Shown here: piece by piece, positions 1-7,886 of the stretch | How positions within the stretch are numbered: the first letter of the stretch is position 1 | How the letters are laid out: each line of letters begins with the position of its first letter | Source: an uncultured Collinsella sp. | GTDB taxonomy: Bacteria; Actinomycetota; Coriobacteriia; Coriobacteriales; Coriobacteriaceae | Direction of reading: 5' to 3' | Length of the DNA: 43,151 nucleotides | NCBI GenBank assembly: GCA_902492935.1 | Contig: CABUNJ010000022.1 | Coordinates: 1-43,151 of the forward strand | Position numbers and translations under genes: made by a program | The notes under the pieces: generated by a model | Seen by the model: the letters and a program-made list of their open reading frames with translations, nothing else | The model's database searches: none | Told to the model about the DNA's origin: nothing

Positions 1-55
1 GCCCGCTGAGCTGGGCCTATGCCGGAATCTCTCCCACAGAAACCACCGAAGAGCC
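1..55 (+). repeat. Left copy of a 55-bp terminal inverted repeat
   Basis: Bases 1-55 are the exact reverse complement of bases 43097-43151. Identity stops at base 56 (C here, A in the other copy). In the other copy this DNA codes for part of the GrpE-like protein. The exact length of 55 equals a common de Bruijn k-mer size, so the contig probably ends at a graph branch inside a repeat that continues outward. Confidence 0.95.
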
Positions 56-65
56 CGTTTTTTAG
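3..65 (+). pseudogene. 3' end of a reading frame matching the GrpE-like gene, then stop
   Basis: The frame starting at base 3 reads PLSWAYAGISPTETTEE, the same residues as inside the GrpE-like gene at the right edge, and then PVF and a TAG stop at 63-65. It could be the natural end of a paralogue, a truncated copy, or an artefact of how the contig was cut. The same frame stays open after the TAG to about base 251 and reads like plausible protein (DERRFETECARKLHEYLEQW), but it has no start codon. The region to base 223 is otherwise unassigned. Confidence 0.3.
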
Positions 66-223
66 GACGAACGCCGTTTTGAAACCGAATGCGCACGCAA
101 GCTCCACGAATATCTGGAACAATGGGTGCCCAAACAGGGCCGTGTCCGCACATCTATCCGAGTTGCAAAGGTGCGTGCCCCTCACGCCCCTCACCACGCC
201 ATGCGCAAGAAAGGATTCCCACC

Positions 224-589
224 ATGCGCTTTTTACTCAACTGGCTTTTGACCTCAATCGCCATCGCGATCGCAACGTTTCTCGTCCCCGGCATTCAGCC
301 CTTCGGCATGGCCGACGCCTGGGTCTGCTTTGCCTTCGTGGGACTGTTCCTCAACATCGTCGACTCGCTCGTCAAGCCGTTCCTGACGGTCATCTCGCTG
401 CCGCTCACTATTATCACGCTTGGTATTTTTCAGCTCGTAGTCAACAGTTTTATGCTCGAGCTGGCCAGCTACCTGTCGGTCAATCTGCTGGGAGCGGGCA
501 TCTCCATTGCCGGCTTTGGATCGGCCTTTATGGGCAGCATCCTGGTATCCATCATGCGCAGCATTCTCGATGGCGTCGCCAAGAACTAA
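224..589 (+). CDS. Phage holin family IV / YvlD-like small membrane protein
   Basis: This 121-residue protein is almost entirely hydrophobic. It has about four membrane segments: residues 3-21, 30-50, 57-82 and 88-115. The sequence after MRFLLNWLLTSIAIAIATFL, with repeated short Gly/Pro turns and the central segment around LVKPFLTVISLPLTIITLG, matches the mycobacterial phage holin superfamily IV (YvlD) pattern. The start at 224 is chosen because AAGGA lies just upstream and the hydrophobic region begins there; a longer in-frame start at 89 gives a non-membrane extension. Family members are usually single chromosomal genes of unknown role, not active phage holins. No phage genes lie nearby. 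A hairpin terminator follows 40 bases after the stop. Confidence 0.8.
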   Translation: MRFLLNWLLTSIAIAIATFLVPGIQPFGMADAWVCFAFVGLFLNIVDSLVKPFLTVISLPLTIITLGIFQLVVNSFMLELASYLSVNLLGAGISIAGFGSAFMGSILVSIMRSILDGVAKN

Positions 590-628
590 AGCGACCGGAT
601 ACGGACCGCCACAACACACCAAAACGAA

Positions 629-664
629 GGCCGTCCATCGCAACGATGGGCGGCCTTGTCATTT
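629..664. terminator. Rho-independent terminator between convergent genes
   Basis: A 12-bp stem (629-640 with 644-655, one G-T pair) has a 3-base loop and is followed by TTGTCATTT. It is preceded by AAAACGAA, so it could serve both the holin-like gene (+) and the Rrf2 gene (-). Confidence 0.8.
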
Positions 665-726
665 GCCAAGCCTCAGAGGGCAAGATGATCTACCATTTCT
701 GCCCCGTCCCCAAATGGCAGGTGGGG

Positions 727-1155
727 CTAGATGACGTAGTCGTAGCCCTCGTTGGGGGCGACGAGTGCATCGAGCGTCACGCCGTCGAGGTAGTCGTTGA
801 TGAGCTTGTCCAGGTTCTTCCACACGTCGAGCGTGGGGCACTCATCAGATCGCGAGCAACCCTTGCAGTCGCCGTCCAGGCATGCGACCGGCGCCAGGCT
901 GCCCTCGGTCAGGCGCAAGATCTCGCCTACCGTGTACTGCTCGGGCGGGCGCGTGAGCACGTAGCCGCCGCCTTTGCCGCGCATGCCCGAGAGCATATTG
1001 GCGCGCACGAGCGTGGCCAAAATGTTCTCCAGATATTTCTCCGAAATCCCCTGACGCGCGGCGATCTCTTTGAGGGGAATGCGGCCTGCCGCCTGGTGCT
1101 CGGCCAGGTCAACCATAACGCGCAGGGCGTACCTGCCCTTAGTAGAAACCAACAT
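727..1155 (-). CDS. Rrf2/IscR/CymR-family transcriptional regulator
   Basis: A 142-residue protein of the usual Rrf2 size. The N-terminal winged helix-turn-helix spans residues 1-65 (MLVSTKGRYALRVMVDLA, then the recognition region ISEKYLENIL) and ends in the family wing GMRGKGGGYVLTRP. Cysteines at 92, 97, 100 and 106 form a cluster like the one IscR, NsrR and RsrR use to bind an Fe-S centre. CymR-type members lack it and instead sense cysteine through cysteine synthase. It is divergent from cysK with a 252-bp shared control region, so it probably regulates cysteine or Fe-S metabolism and itself. The spacing CX5CX2CX5C supports metal or cluster binding but does not prove it. Confidence 0.9.
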   Translation of the reverse strand: MLVSTKGRYALRVMVDLAEHQAAGRIPLKEIAARQGISEKYLENILATLVRANMLSGMRGKGGGYVLTRPPEQYTVGEILRLTEGSLAPVACLDGDCKGCSRSDECPTLDVWKNLDKLINDYLDGVTLDALVAPNEGYDYVI

Positions 1156-1272
1156 ATATAGTGCTGCCTTTCGGTCTTTTAGTCCGTTGAAATTCTAGCC
1201 GAAAAATTGGCTTTGAAAATACCTATTCCCGTCAAGCTGGTTAATCGACTCGCAATAATCTTCTATTTCCTA

Positions 1273-1301
1273 TTGCGTTACTAGGCTTTACTGTCTACTA
1301 T
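1273..1301 (+). promoter_or_regulatory. Likely sigma-70 promoter of cysK
   Basis: TTGCGT (1273-1278) and TACTAT (1296-1301) are separated by exactly 17 bases. This predicts a transcript start near 1308 and a leader of about 100 bases. The surrounding AT-rich stretch 1190-1310 contrasts with GC-rich coding DNA and also has to hold the divergent Rrf2 promoter; AGCC/GGCT half-sites around 1198-1213 may be an operator. Confidence 0.55.
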
Positions 1302-1323
1302 GCTTGCCAACAGCAAAAAGAAC

Positions 1324-1375
1324 AACCCATAAGGTTTGTGGGTTTGCTGCTACACACACCGTAAAACCACACGGT
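1324..1375 (+). promoter_or_regulatory. Two small hairpins in the cysK leader
   Basis: AACCCA (1324-1329) pairs with TGGGTT (1339-1344) across 9 bases. ACCGT (1358-1362) pairs with ACGGT (1371-1375) across 8 bases. They lie between the predicted promoter and the cysK ribosome site. They could be Rrf2 operator arms or a leader RNA element. No known riboswitch class was recognised. Confidence 0.35.
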
Positions 1376-1407
1376 ATCCAGTCATTTGAACACTTTGGAG
1401 GTTCACC

Positions 1408-2346
1408 ATGAGCAATGTTTACACGTCCATCGATCAGCTTATCGGCCACACCCCGCTTCTGGAGCTCACTCACTTTGAGGCCGATGAGGGCCTCAAGGCC
1501 CGCGTGCTCGTCAAGCTGGAATACTTCAACCCCGCCGGGTCCGTCAAAGACCGCGTCGCCAAGAACATGATCGACGAGGCCGAGAAGGCCGGCAAGCTCG
1601 TGCGCGGCGGAGACTACACCATCATCGAGCCCACGAGCGGCAATACCGGCGTCGGCATCGCCTCGGTGGCGGCGGCTCGCGGCTACAAGGTGATCATCAC
1701 CATGCCCGAGACCATGTCCGTCGAGCGCCGCAAGCTGATGCAGGCATACGGTGCGCAGCTCGTGCTCACCGACGGCTCCAAGGGCATGAAGGGTGCCATC
1801 GCCAAGGCCGAGGAGCTGCAGAAGGAGACGCCCAACAGCATTATCGCCGGCCAGTTTGTGAACCCCGCCAACCCCGCCATCCACAAGGCCACGACCGGCC
1901 CCGAGATCTGGGATGACACCGACGGCGAGGTCGACATCTTCGTCGCCGGCGTCGGCACCGGCGGTACCGTGACCGGCGTGGGCGAGTTCCTCAAGGAGCA
2001 GAACCCCGAGATTCAGGTTGTCGCCGTCGAGCCCGCCACCTCCCCAGTGCTCTCCAAGGGCCAGGCCGGCCCGCACAAGATCCAGGGTATCGGTGCCGGC
2101 TTTGTGCCCGACGTCCTCGACACCCAGATCTATGACGAGATCATTCCCGTCGAGAACGACGACGCCTTTGCCACCGGCCGCGCCGTGGGCCACAAGGAGG
2201 GCGTGCTCGTGGGCATTTCGTCCGGCGCCGCCGTGTGGGCCGCGCTACAGCTGGCCAAGCGCCCCGAGAACGAGGGCAAGACCATCGTGGCCCTGCTTGC
2301 CGACACCGGTGAGCGCTACCTGTCCACGGCGCTCTTCAAGGACTAA
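1408..2346 (+). CDS. cysK: Cysteine synthase A (O-acetylserine sulfhydrylase)
   Basis: This enzyme makes L-cysteine from O-acetylserine and sulfide in the cytoplasm using pyridoxal phosphate. The 312 residues match the usual length. The PLP lysine is K47 in NPAGSVKDR, the PLP/substrate loop TSGNTG is at 76-81, the glycine-rich phosphate-binding loop GVGTGGTVTG is near 180, and the C-terminal substrate region includes SSGAA. GGAGG sits a few bases before ATG 1408. It is divergent from the Rrf2 regulator and lies upstream of mnmA, so this is a small sulfur-handling neighbourhood: cysteine is the sulfur source for the thiolation MnmA performs. Confident assignment. Confidence 0.97.
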   Translation: MSNVYTSIDQLIGHTPLLELTHFEADEGLKARVLVKLEYFNPAGSVKDRVAKNMIDEAEKAGKLVRGGDYTIIEPTSGNTGVGIASVAAARGYKVIITMPETMSVERRKLMQAYGAQLVLTDGSKGMKGAIAKAEELQKETPNSIIAGQFVNPANPAIHKATTGPEIWDDTDGEVDIFVAGVGTGGTVTGVGEFLKEQNPEIQVVAVEPATSPVLSKGQAGPHKIQGIGAGFVPDVLDTQIYDEIIPVENDDAFATGRAVGHKEGVLVGISSGAAVWAALQLAKRPENEGKTIVALLADTGERYLSTALFKD

Positions 2347-2446
2347 GGGCCCGTCGCCCATAGGTTGAGCCCAGGACGAACCGGTCTCCTCTCTCTCCCG
2401 GCAGTCTGAGCCCATCCCATCAGGGTGTCCCACGAGACGTCCGAAC

Positions 2447-2456
2447 TTGCTACAAT
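2447..2456 (+). promoter_or_regulatory. Extended -10 promoter upstream of mnmA
   Basis: TTGCTACAAT contains TACAAT (2451-2456) preceded by TG-N, an extended -10. No good -35 is seen at the matching distance. The predicted start near 2462 falls at the first base of the hairpin that follows, so the mnmA transcript would begin with that hairpin unless the hairpin only terminates cysK. Confidence 0.45.
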
Positions 2457-2460
2457 GTCT

Positions 2461-2499
2461 GCGGCGCGGAACCAGCCTCCCGCGCCGCTTTTCTTTTTT
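2461..2499 (+). terminator. GC-rich hairpin with T-run between cysK and mnmA
   Basis: GCGGCGCGG (2461-2469) pairs perfectly with CCGCGCCGC (2480-2488) and is followed by TTTTCTTTTTTGG. It has the form of an intrinsic terminator. It most simply ends cysK transcription. Because a TACAAT box lies immediately upstream, it could alternatively attenuate mnmA. Confidence 0.8.
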
Positions 2500-2528
2500 G
2501 GCCACATGCCACCAAGGAGAACCTCCCC

Positions 2529-3629
2529 ATGCACAACAAGCGCGTGCTCGTCGCCATGAGCGGCGGCGTCGATTCCAGCGTGACTGCGTACCTGCTCAAA
2601 AGCCAGGGCTACGAATGCGTCGGCGCCACCATGCGCCTCACCTGCCCCGCACCCGACCCCGCCACGGGCATGAGCAAAGTCGACCGCGACATCGCCGATG
2701 CAAAGGCCGTCGCCGAGCGCCTGGGGATACCCCACCACGTGCTCGACCTGCAGCAGACCTTCGACCGCAACGTTATCGAGCGCTTCGTGACTGCCTACCA
2801 GGAGGGGCTGACGCCCAACCCGTGCATCATCTGCAACCGCCATATTAAGTTTGGCGCGCTGCTCGATGCGGCACTCGATATGGGCTGCGACCACATCGCC
2901 ACAGGCCACTACGCCAAAACGAGCCAGGCGTCCGACGGAACCTGGCAGCTGCACCGCGGCGAGGACCCCAAGAAGGACCAGAGCTACTTTTTGTATTCGC
3001 TCACGCAAGAGCGCCTGGCACGCACGATCTTTCCGCTGGCTGGGCTGGACAAAGAGCGCGATGTGCGCCGCATTGCCGCCGAGCAGGGCTTCATCAACGC
3101 CAAGAAGGCCGAGAGCGAGGATATCTGCTTTATCGCAGACGGCGACTACGCGGGCTATATCGAGCGCCGCTGCGGACATCCCACTGCACCGGGCGACATT
3201 GTGTGGCGCGACGGCAGCGTGGTCGGACGCCATAACGGCGCGTTGCGCTATACCATCGGCCAGCGCAAGGGCTTGGGCGTCGCGATGGCGCATCCCGTGT
3301 ACGTAACGGGCGTCGATGCCGCCAGCAACATTGTGCATCTGGGCGAGGCCGAGGACCTGACGGCCACAGCGCTCACGGCCAACGACTGGATCTGGAGCGC
3401 CCCTGCCGACCGCATGGAAGCAGAGCTCACGTCCGGCGGCATTCGCGTGGGCGCCAAGTACCGCTACCGTCAGAAAGACCAGGCAGCGACCCTTACGCGT
3501 GACGAAGACGGGCAAATGCTGCTAACTTTTGACGAACCGCAACGAGCCATCGCCCCCGGCCAGGCCGTTGTAGTCTATCGCGGCGACATCGTCCTGGGCG
3601 GCGGCACGGTGACCGGTGCCATCAAATAA
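2529..3629 (+). CDS. mnmA: tRNA-specific 2-thiouridylase MnmA
   Basis: MnmA adds sulfur to uridine 34 of tRNAs for Lys, Glu and Gln, using ATP to adenylate the base and persulfide sulfur from a cysteine desulfurase. The 366 residues are typical. The PP-loop SGGVDSS is at 11-17, the catalytic cysteine is C102 in NPCIICNRH, and the partner cysteine is C200 in SEDICF. Other family landmarks are GHYAK, KDQSYFLY and the C-terminal beta-barrel region with IGQRKGLG. AAGGAGA precedes ATG 2529. A desulfurase often neighbours mnmA in Gram-positives, but none is visible in this window. Confidence 0.97.
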   Translation: MHNKRVLVAMSGGVDSSVTAYLLKSQGYECVGATMRLTCPAPDPATGMSKVDRDIADAKAVAERLGIPHHVLDLQQTFDRNVIERFVTAYQEGLTPNPCIICNRHIKFGALLDAALDMGCDHIATGHYAKTSQASDGTWQLHRGEDPKKDQSYFLYSLTQERLARTIFPLAGLDKERDVRRIAAEQGFINAKKAESEDICFIADGDYAGYIERRCGHPTAPGDIVWRDGSVVGRHNGALRYTIGQRKGLGVAMAHPVYVTGVDAASNIVHLGEAEDLTATALTANDWIWSAPADRMEAELTSGGIRVGAKYRYRQKDQAATLTRDEDGQMLLTFDEPQRAIAPGQAVVVYRGDIVLGGGTVTGAIK

Positions 3630-3644
3630 CAGCACTCCTCGATA

Positions 3645-3711
3645 AGTTGCGGTGAAATAGGGACTGTTTAAGCGCTTCAAGCCGCTAAACAGTCCCTATT
3701 TCACCGCAACT
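3645..3711. repeat. Long hairpin repeat, family 1 copy A
   Basis: A perfect 26-bp inverted repeat (3645-3670 with 3686-3711) has a 15-base centre. The arm begins AGTTGCGGTGAAATAGGGAC. Nearly the same arms occur at 5171-5237 and 19070-19136. It lies just after mnmA and just before the HipA-like gene and may also act as a terminator. Confidence 0.95.
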
Positions 3712-3781
3712 TTGTTAAGTATTATGATGTTTGTGCTTGCTATATTTAACGATTAGAATACTTAACGAGGTGATGCAGCAG

Positions 3782-5155
3782 ATGAGTACTTCCAACTATA
3801 TAACCATGGGTGACGCCGCGCGCCTGCTGGGCGTTACGAAGGCCCGTATATCGCAACTGGCTGCATCGGGAACGCTCGCGTGCGATATCGTCGGTGGGCG
3901 GAAAATGGTTCAGTACGATTCCGCGATTGGTTATCAAAAGGTCCGTAAGCGTGGGCGCCGTCCCGCAGCTGACGTAGGGCGCAAGTTCACGTTGATGTCA
4001 GCCGACCACGAGGTCGCGCATGTCTCGTTTGATCCAACGCGCGAGTTTTCCTTTGAAATTGCCGACATACTCGATGCACGAAGGATGCCGTTTGGCACGT
4101 GCTCGAGTTCTTCTCCAACGGTGAATAAACGAGCACTCAACACGTGGTGGAGTCACCGGTCGGTGCCCGACGTCCGCCCCGGACTCATCTCGCGCTATCG
4201 CGAGCTGGGAATTGACAGCGGTATTGAAGTGCCCGTTCGTTGCCTGGGTTTTTCGCTTTCGGATTGCTATTGGCTAAGACCGGTCGACTGCGACGAGCTC
4301 AATTGGCAGCACCTCAATTACTTCGAAAACGATTTTGAACGGTCGGCACCCGAGCATCGTTCAGGCTGGCTTGAGGGCATCGGACTCAAAAATCCTGACA
4401 ATACGTCCGAGGGCGAGCTCCCCAAATCCTGGATGATCCGCAATGGCGTTCGCATCCTGGTTAAAGGATGCGGAATGGACGATCAGCGACCGTTTAACGA
4501 GGCGGTTGCAACAGCTCTACATCGGCGTCTGCTATCCAAAGGTGAGTTTGTTCCCTATACGGTCGAGCGCATGTTCGACGGGCCCGTATGCCTATGCGAT
4601 GACTTTCTTAATGGCCGTGAGGAATACGTGCCGGCCGCTTATATCAGGGACGCACTCGGTGGCCAGCGAGGAAACTCAACATACGATCGATACTGTCGCT
4701 TTCTTGGCAGACACGGGGCTGACGAAGCCACGGTAAGAAAATCCATGTCGCAGATGATTGTCTGCGATGCCCTCCTGGCCAACAGCGACCGCCACTGGCG
4801 AAACTTCGGCATCATCCGCAATGTCGACACGCTGGAAATGCGGCCTGCACCGCTGTTCGATAGTGGCAATTGCCTGTGGTACAACGTGCCAACCGCCGTG
4901 CTCGTTGCCGGGGAGTTTGGATTTGCCGCCAAACCGTTTGGTCCGGACCCTTCCACTCAGCTAGCATTTGCTGACTCGCTCGATTGGTTCGATGCGTCGC
5001 ATCTCGATGGGTTCGTCGACGAGGCAGTCGAAATCCTCTCACAAAGCGCATGGGCAACAGCAGGCAATCGCCTCAAGGCCATCCGCCGCGGTCTCGAGCG
5101 CCGCACGATAGAGGTAAGCGCCGCCGTTGAGGTGCTACGGCACGTGCAGAGATAG
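3782..5155 (+). CDS. HipA-type protein kinase with N-terminal helix-turn-helix
   Basis: A 457-residue protein. Residues 5-60 look like a MerR/excisionase-type DNA-binding fold (YITMGDAARLLGVTKARIS). The C-terminal half carries HipA/CtkA-kinase features: ANSDRHWRNFGI for the catalytic loop, then APLFDSGN for the metal-binding DFG-like segment. HipA toxins phosphorylate glutamyl-tRNA synthetase; CtkA-like relatives have other targets. The target here is unknown. No separate HipB antitoxin gene adjoins, so the fused HTH may supply self-repression. ATG 3782 is chosen for the GAGG 11 bases upstream; ATG 3773 is an in-frame alternative. The gene is less GC-rich than its neighbours and is bracketed by hairpin copies A and B, which suggests it was inserted as a unit. 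Confidence 0.8.
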   Translation: MSTSNYITMGDAARLLGVTKARISQLAASGTLACDIVGGRKMVQYDSAIGYQKVRKRGRRPAADVGRKFTLMSADHEVAHVSFDPTREFSFEIADILDARRMPFGTCSSSSPTVNKRALNTWWSHRSVPDVRPGLISRYRELGIDSGIEVPVRCLGFSLSDCYWLRPVDCDELNWQHLNYFENDFERSAPEHRSGWLEGIGLKNPDNTSEGELPKSWMIRNGVRILVKGCGMDDQRPFNEAVATALHRRLLSKGEFVPYTVERMFDGPVCLCDDFLNGREEYVPAAYIRDALGGQRGNSTYDRYCRFLGRHGADEATVRKSMSQMIVCDALLANSDRHWRNFGIIRNVDTLEMRPAPLFDSGNCLWYNVPTAVLVAGEFGFAAKPFGPDPSTQLAFADSLDWFDASHLDGFVDEAVEILSQSAWATAGNRLKAIRRGLERRTIEVSAAVEVLRHVQR

Positions 5156-5170
5156 CAGCACTGCCCCCTA

Positions 5171-5237
5171 AGTTGCGGTGAAATAGGGACTGTTTGGCGG
5201 TTTTAAACGCTTAAACAGTCCCTATTTCACCGCAACT
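5171..5237. repeat. Long hairpin repeat, family 1 copy B
   Basis: A perfect 25-bp inverted repeat (5171-5195 with 5213-5237). The arms are the same as in copy A; only the centre differs. It starts 16 bases after the stop codon of the HipA-like gene. Confidence 0.95.
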
Positions 5238-5290
5238 TACAGTGGGCGGCCTCGGTCGGTACTGCTGCGTCAGCCGAGGCCGCTGCATCG

Positions 5291-6319
5291 TTAGCGCTGA
5301 ACGTAGGCGCGAACCAGCTCGTAGGTGTTGCGCACGCCGTCGATGTGGCTGCGCTCGTAGTTGTGGCTCGCGTACACGCCGGGGCCGATCAAGCCGTGAC
5401 GGATGTCGTAGCCGGCAGAGAGCGTGGCCTCGACGTCCGAGCCGTAATGCGGGTACACGTCGATGGCGTAATCGAGCTCAAGCTCGCGCGCGATGTTGGA
5501 CAGCGTGGTTACCAGGTCGTAGTTGTAAGGACCGCCCGAATCCTTGGCGCAAATCGACACCATGCGCTCGGTGCAACCCAGGTCGTCGCCCACGCAGCCC
5601 ATGTCAACGCTGATCATCTCGCGCGTGTCGGCCGGCACGAAAGCACCGCCGTGGCCGACCTCCTCGTACACGGTAAAGAGCAGGGACACCTTGCGCGAAA
5701 GCGACACCTCGCCGTCAGCAACGGCGCGGGCCAGACCCAGCAGAATCGACGCCGACAGTTTGTCATCCAGGAAGCGGCTCTTGATGTAGCCGCTCTCCGT
5801 CACCGTGGTACGCGGATCCATAGCGATGATGTCGCCGGTCTGAATGCCCAGCTCAAGCACATCGTCCTTGCTGTCGACATTCTCATCGAGCAGGATTTCC
5901 ATGTTCTTCTCGATGGTCTTGACCGGCTCGTCGGCCACGTGCGCCGAAGGCTCGGTGTTGAGGACCACGCCCGTGTACACATTGCCGTCACGCGTGTAGA
6001 CAGTGCAGTTCTCGCCATCGGCCGTAGACCACTGGTGCCCACCAAGCGTCGTGGGACGCAGGCGGCCATTGTCCTTAATGGAGCGCACCATGGCGCCCAG
6101 GGTATCGACATGGCTCGCCAACACGAGCGGCTCACCCTCACCGCCAAGCTCGACCAGCACGTTGCCCTTATTGGAACGCTCGGGGCCAAAGCCCATATCG
6201 CGCAGGGTCTCCATCAGATAATCAGTGGCCGCACGAGTATAGCCCGTAGGCGAGGCAATAGAAGTCAGCGTCTTAAGCTGTCCAGCGATATATGAGAGCG
6301 TAGAATCCATCTTGGACAC
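5291..6319 (-). CDS. M42-family metallo-aminopeptidase
   Basis: About 342 residues, typical of M42 (glutamyl aminopeptidase/FrvX/TET-like) enzymes. These usually form large hollow cytosolic oligomers that trim short peptides. Metal and catalytic residues are visible in order: SHVDT (His and catalytic Asp), FLDDK (bridging Asp), YEEVGHGG (catalytic Glu and metal Glu), SVDMG (Asp) and the late His in VYASHNYERSH. The GTG at 6319 is chosen because AAAGGG lies 8 bases upstream; ATG 6310 three codons later is nearly as likely. A much longer frame upstream to 6658 runs through a hairpin and is not believed. Standalone gene. Confidence 0.92.
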   Translation of the reverse strand: MSKMDSTLSYIAGQLKTLTSIASPTGYTRAATDYLMETLRDMGFGPERSNKGNVLVELGGEGEPLVLASHVDTLGAMVRSIKDNGRLRPTTLGGHQWSTADGENCTVYTRDGNVYTGVVLNTEPSAHVADEPVKTIEKNMEILLDENVDSKDDVLELGIQTGDIIAMDPRTTVTESGYIKSRFLDDKLSASILLGLARAVADGEVSLSRKVSLLFTVYEEVGHGGAFVPADTREMISVDMGCVGDDLGCTERMVSICAKDSGGPYNYDLVTTLSNIARELELDYAIDVYPHYGSDVEATLSAGYDIRHGLIGPGVYASHNYERSHIDGVRNTYELVRAYVQR

Positions 6320-6439
6320 CAAAGTCACCCTTTCATGTCGAATTAAACCCACAGCAACAATACCACCGCGAACCATCTTTTTACCTAGCGAGATGACCCA
6401 TCGAGCTCCCCAGAACTGCGCCCGCCACGATAACGAGCC

Positions 6440-6567
6440 GGCGGGGCCCTGCCCGTTAGCCCCACAATCTTTCCGCAGGACGGAGGAAGCCCCCGCCGCG
6501 CGTAGTGCGCAGCGGGGGCTTCCGACATGTCCGAGGACGATTCTGGGGCTAACGGGCGGGGCCCGCC
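6440..6567. repeat. Long nested intergenic inverted repeat with internal terminator
   Basis: Outer arms of about 29 bp (6440-6469 and 6539-6567; for example CCCGTTAGCCCCA against TGGGGCTAACGGG) enclose a 10-bp inner stem (6487-6496 with 6512-6521, AAGCCCCCGC/GCGGGGGCTT). It sits just downstream of the alcohol dehydrogenase and upstream of the M42 gene, both on the minus strand. It probably terminates the former. The outer arms are much larger than a terminator needs. Confidence 0.85.
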
Positions 6568-6575
6568 GAACCAGG

Positions 6576-7742
6576 TTAAGCAGCCGGGCAGATCTTCTTG
6601 AAGAGCTCGATGACGTCGTCGAGCGTCGCCTCGCGCGGGTTGCCCGGGAAGCAGGCATCGGCCATGGCGTCCTTGGCCAGGACCTCGATCTCGTCAGCCT
6701 TCATGGCCTCGCAGACGTGCGGGATGTTCACGTCGGCGGAAAGCTGCTTGACGGCGGCGATAGCGGCGTCAGCAGCCTCGTCGGTGCTCATGCCCGTGGT
6801 GTCAACGCCCATGGCAACGGCGACCTTGGCCAGGCGCTCGGTGCAAACCGGCTTGTTGAACTCCATGGCGATCGGCAGCAGCATGGCGCAGGCGACACCG
6901 TGCGGGGTATCGTAGTGAGCGGACAGGGTGTGAGCCATGGCGTGATCGATGCCCAGGCCGACGTTAGAGAAGCCCATGCCGGCGACATACTGACCAAGAG
7001 CCATGCCCTCGCGGCCGGAGCCGGGCTGACCGGACTTGGCCTCGGCGACGGAGTCGCGCAGGTTCTCGCTGATCAGCTTAATAGCCTCAAAGTGGAACAT
7101 GTCGGAGAGCTCCCAAGCGCCCTTGGTGGTGTAGCCCTCGATGGCGTGGGTCAGAGCGTCCATACCGGTGGAAGCAGTCAGGCCGGCGGGCATGGAAGCC
7201 ATCATATCGGGGTCGACGACGGCGACCTCGGGGGCGTCGTTGGTGTCGACGCACACGAACTTGCGGACCTTCTCGGGGTCAGTGATGACGTAGTTGATGG
7301 TCACCTCGGCGGCGGTACCGGCGGTCGTCGGCACAGCGATGGTGAACACGGCGTGGTTCTTAGTGGGAGCAACGCCCTCGAGGCTGCGGACATCGGCGAA
7401 CTCGGGGTTGTTGATGATGATGCCGATAGCCTTGGCGGTGTCCATGGAGGAGCCGCCACCGATGGTCACGATAGCGTCAGCCTCGGCGGCCTTAAAGGCC
7501 TCGACGCCGTCCTTGACGTTCTGGATAGTGGGGTTGGGCTTAATCTCGGAGTAGAGGCTCCAAGCAATGCCGGCAGCGTCGAGCTCGTCGGTCACCTTAG
7601 CGGTAACGCCAAACTTGACCAAATCGGGGTCGGAGCAGACAAAGATCTTCTTGTAGCCGCGACGCTGGAGCTCGCCGGGGATCTCCTTGATGGCGCCGGA
7701 ACCATGGTAAGAAATGGTGTTGAGAACGAAACGATTAGCCAT
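6576..7742 (-). CDS. Iron-containing alcohol dehydrogenase (FucO-like, group III)
   Basis: A 388-residue NAD(P)-linked dehydrogenase that reduces an aldehyde to an alcohol or the reverse. The nucleotide loop GGGSSMD is at 95-101. Metal ligands correspond to D195 and H199 (MDALTHAIEGY), H267 and H281 (DHAMAHTLSAHYDTPHG, the class signature). Length and motifs fit lactaldehyde/1,2-propanediol or butanol-type enzymes. No fucose or propanediol genes are adjacent, so the substrate is not assigned. AGGAGG precedes ATG 7742. LacI-type half-sites overlap the likely promoter, which suggests carbon-source control. Confidence 0.95.
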   Translation of the reverse strand: MANRFVLNTISYHGSGAIKEIPGELQRRGYKKIFVCSDPDLVKFGVTAKVTDELDAAGIAWSLYSEIKPNPTIQNVKDGVEAFKAAEADAIVTIGGGSSMDTAKAIGIIINNPEFADVRSLEGVAPTKNHAVFTIAVPTTAGTAAEVTINYVITDPEKVRKFVCVDTNDAPEVAVVDPDMMASMPAGLTASTGMDALTHAIEGYTTKGAWELSDMFHFEAIKLISENLRDSVAEAKSGQPGSGREGMALGQYVAGMGFSNVGLGIDHAMAHTLSAHYDTPHGVACAMLLPIAMEFNKPVCTERLAKVAVAMGVDTTGMSTDEAADAAIAAVKQLSADVNIPHVCEAMKADEIEVLAKDAMADACFPGNPREATLDDVIELFKKICPAA

Positions 7743-7798
7743 TGATAGCCTCCTATCGTGCGCGGGGCACCCGTTACGCCCCGCACTATAAGTCCCAT

Positions 7799-7857
7799 CC
7801 TAACGCTTTTGAAACAAAAAACACGCGAGAACATCAAAAGTGTTAAAGCGTTTCAAC
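7799..7857 (-). promoter_or_regulatory. Putative LacI-family operators and promoter of the alcohol dehydrogenase
   Basis: GTTAAAGCGTTTCAAC (7842-7857) is a near-palindrome centred on CG, typical of LacI/CcpA-class operators. A second related half-site, TAACGCTTTTGAAAC, lies at 7801-7815. Read on the minus strand, TTTCAA and TATAGT with an 18-base spacer make a plausible promoter whose -35 overlaps the second site. Confidence 0.45.
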
Positions 7858-7886
7858 AACTGGTATCGTCACCACCAGACCACTAA

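Noticed and set aside
224..589. Prophage remnant because of the holin-like gene
   Set aside because: The family is commonly chromosomal, and no other phage gene is nearby.
1302..1407. Riboswitch or T-box in the cysK leader
   Set aside because: Two small hairpins are visible, but no T-box sequence, no SAM-riboswitch core and no terminator/antiterminator pair.
2343..3515. 390-residue frame antisense to mnmA
   Set aside because: mnmA has all its catalytic motifs on the plus strand; the antisense frame has none.
3782..5155. Classical hipBA toxin-antitoxin operon
   Set aside because: There is no separate HipB-like gene upstream. Only a fused helix-turn-helix is present.
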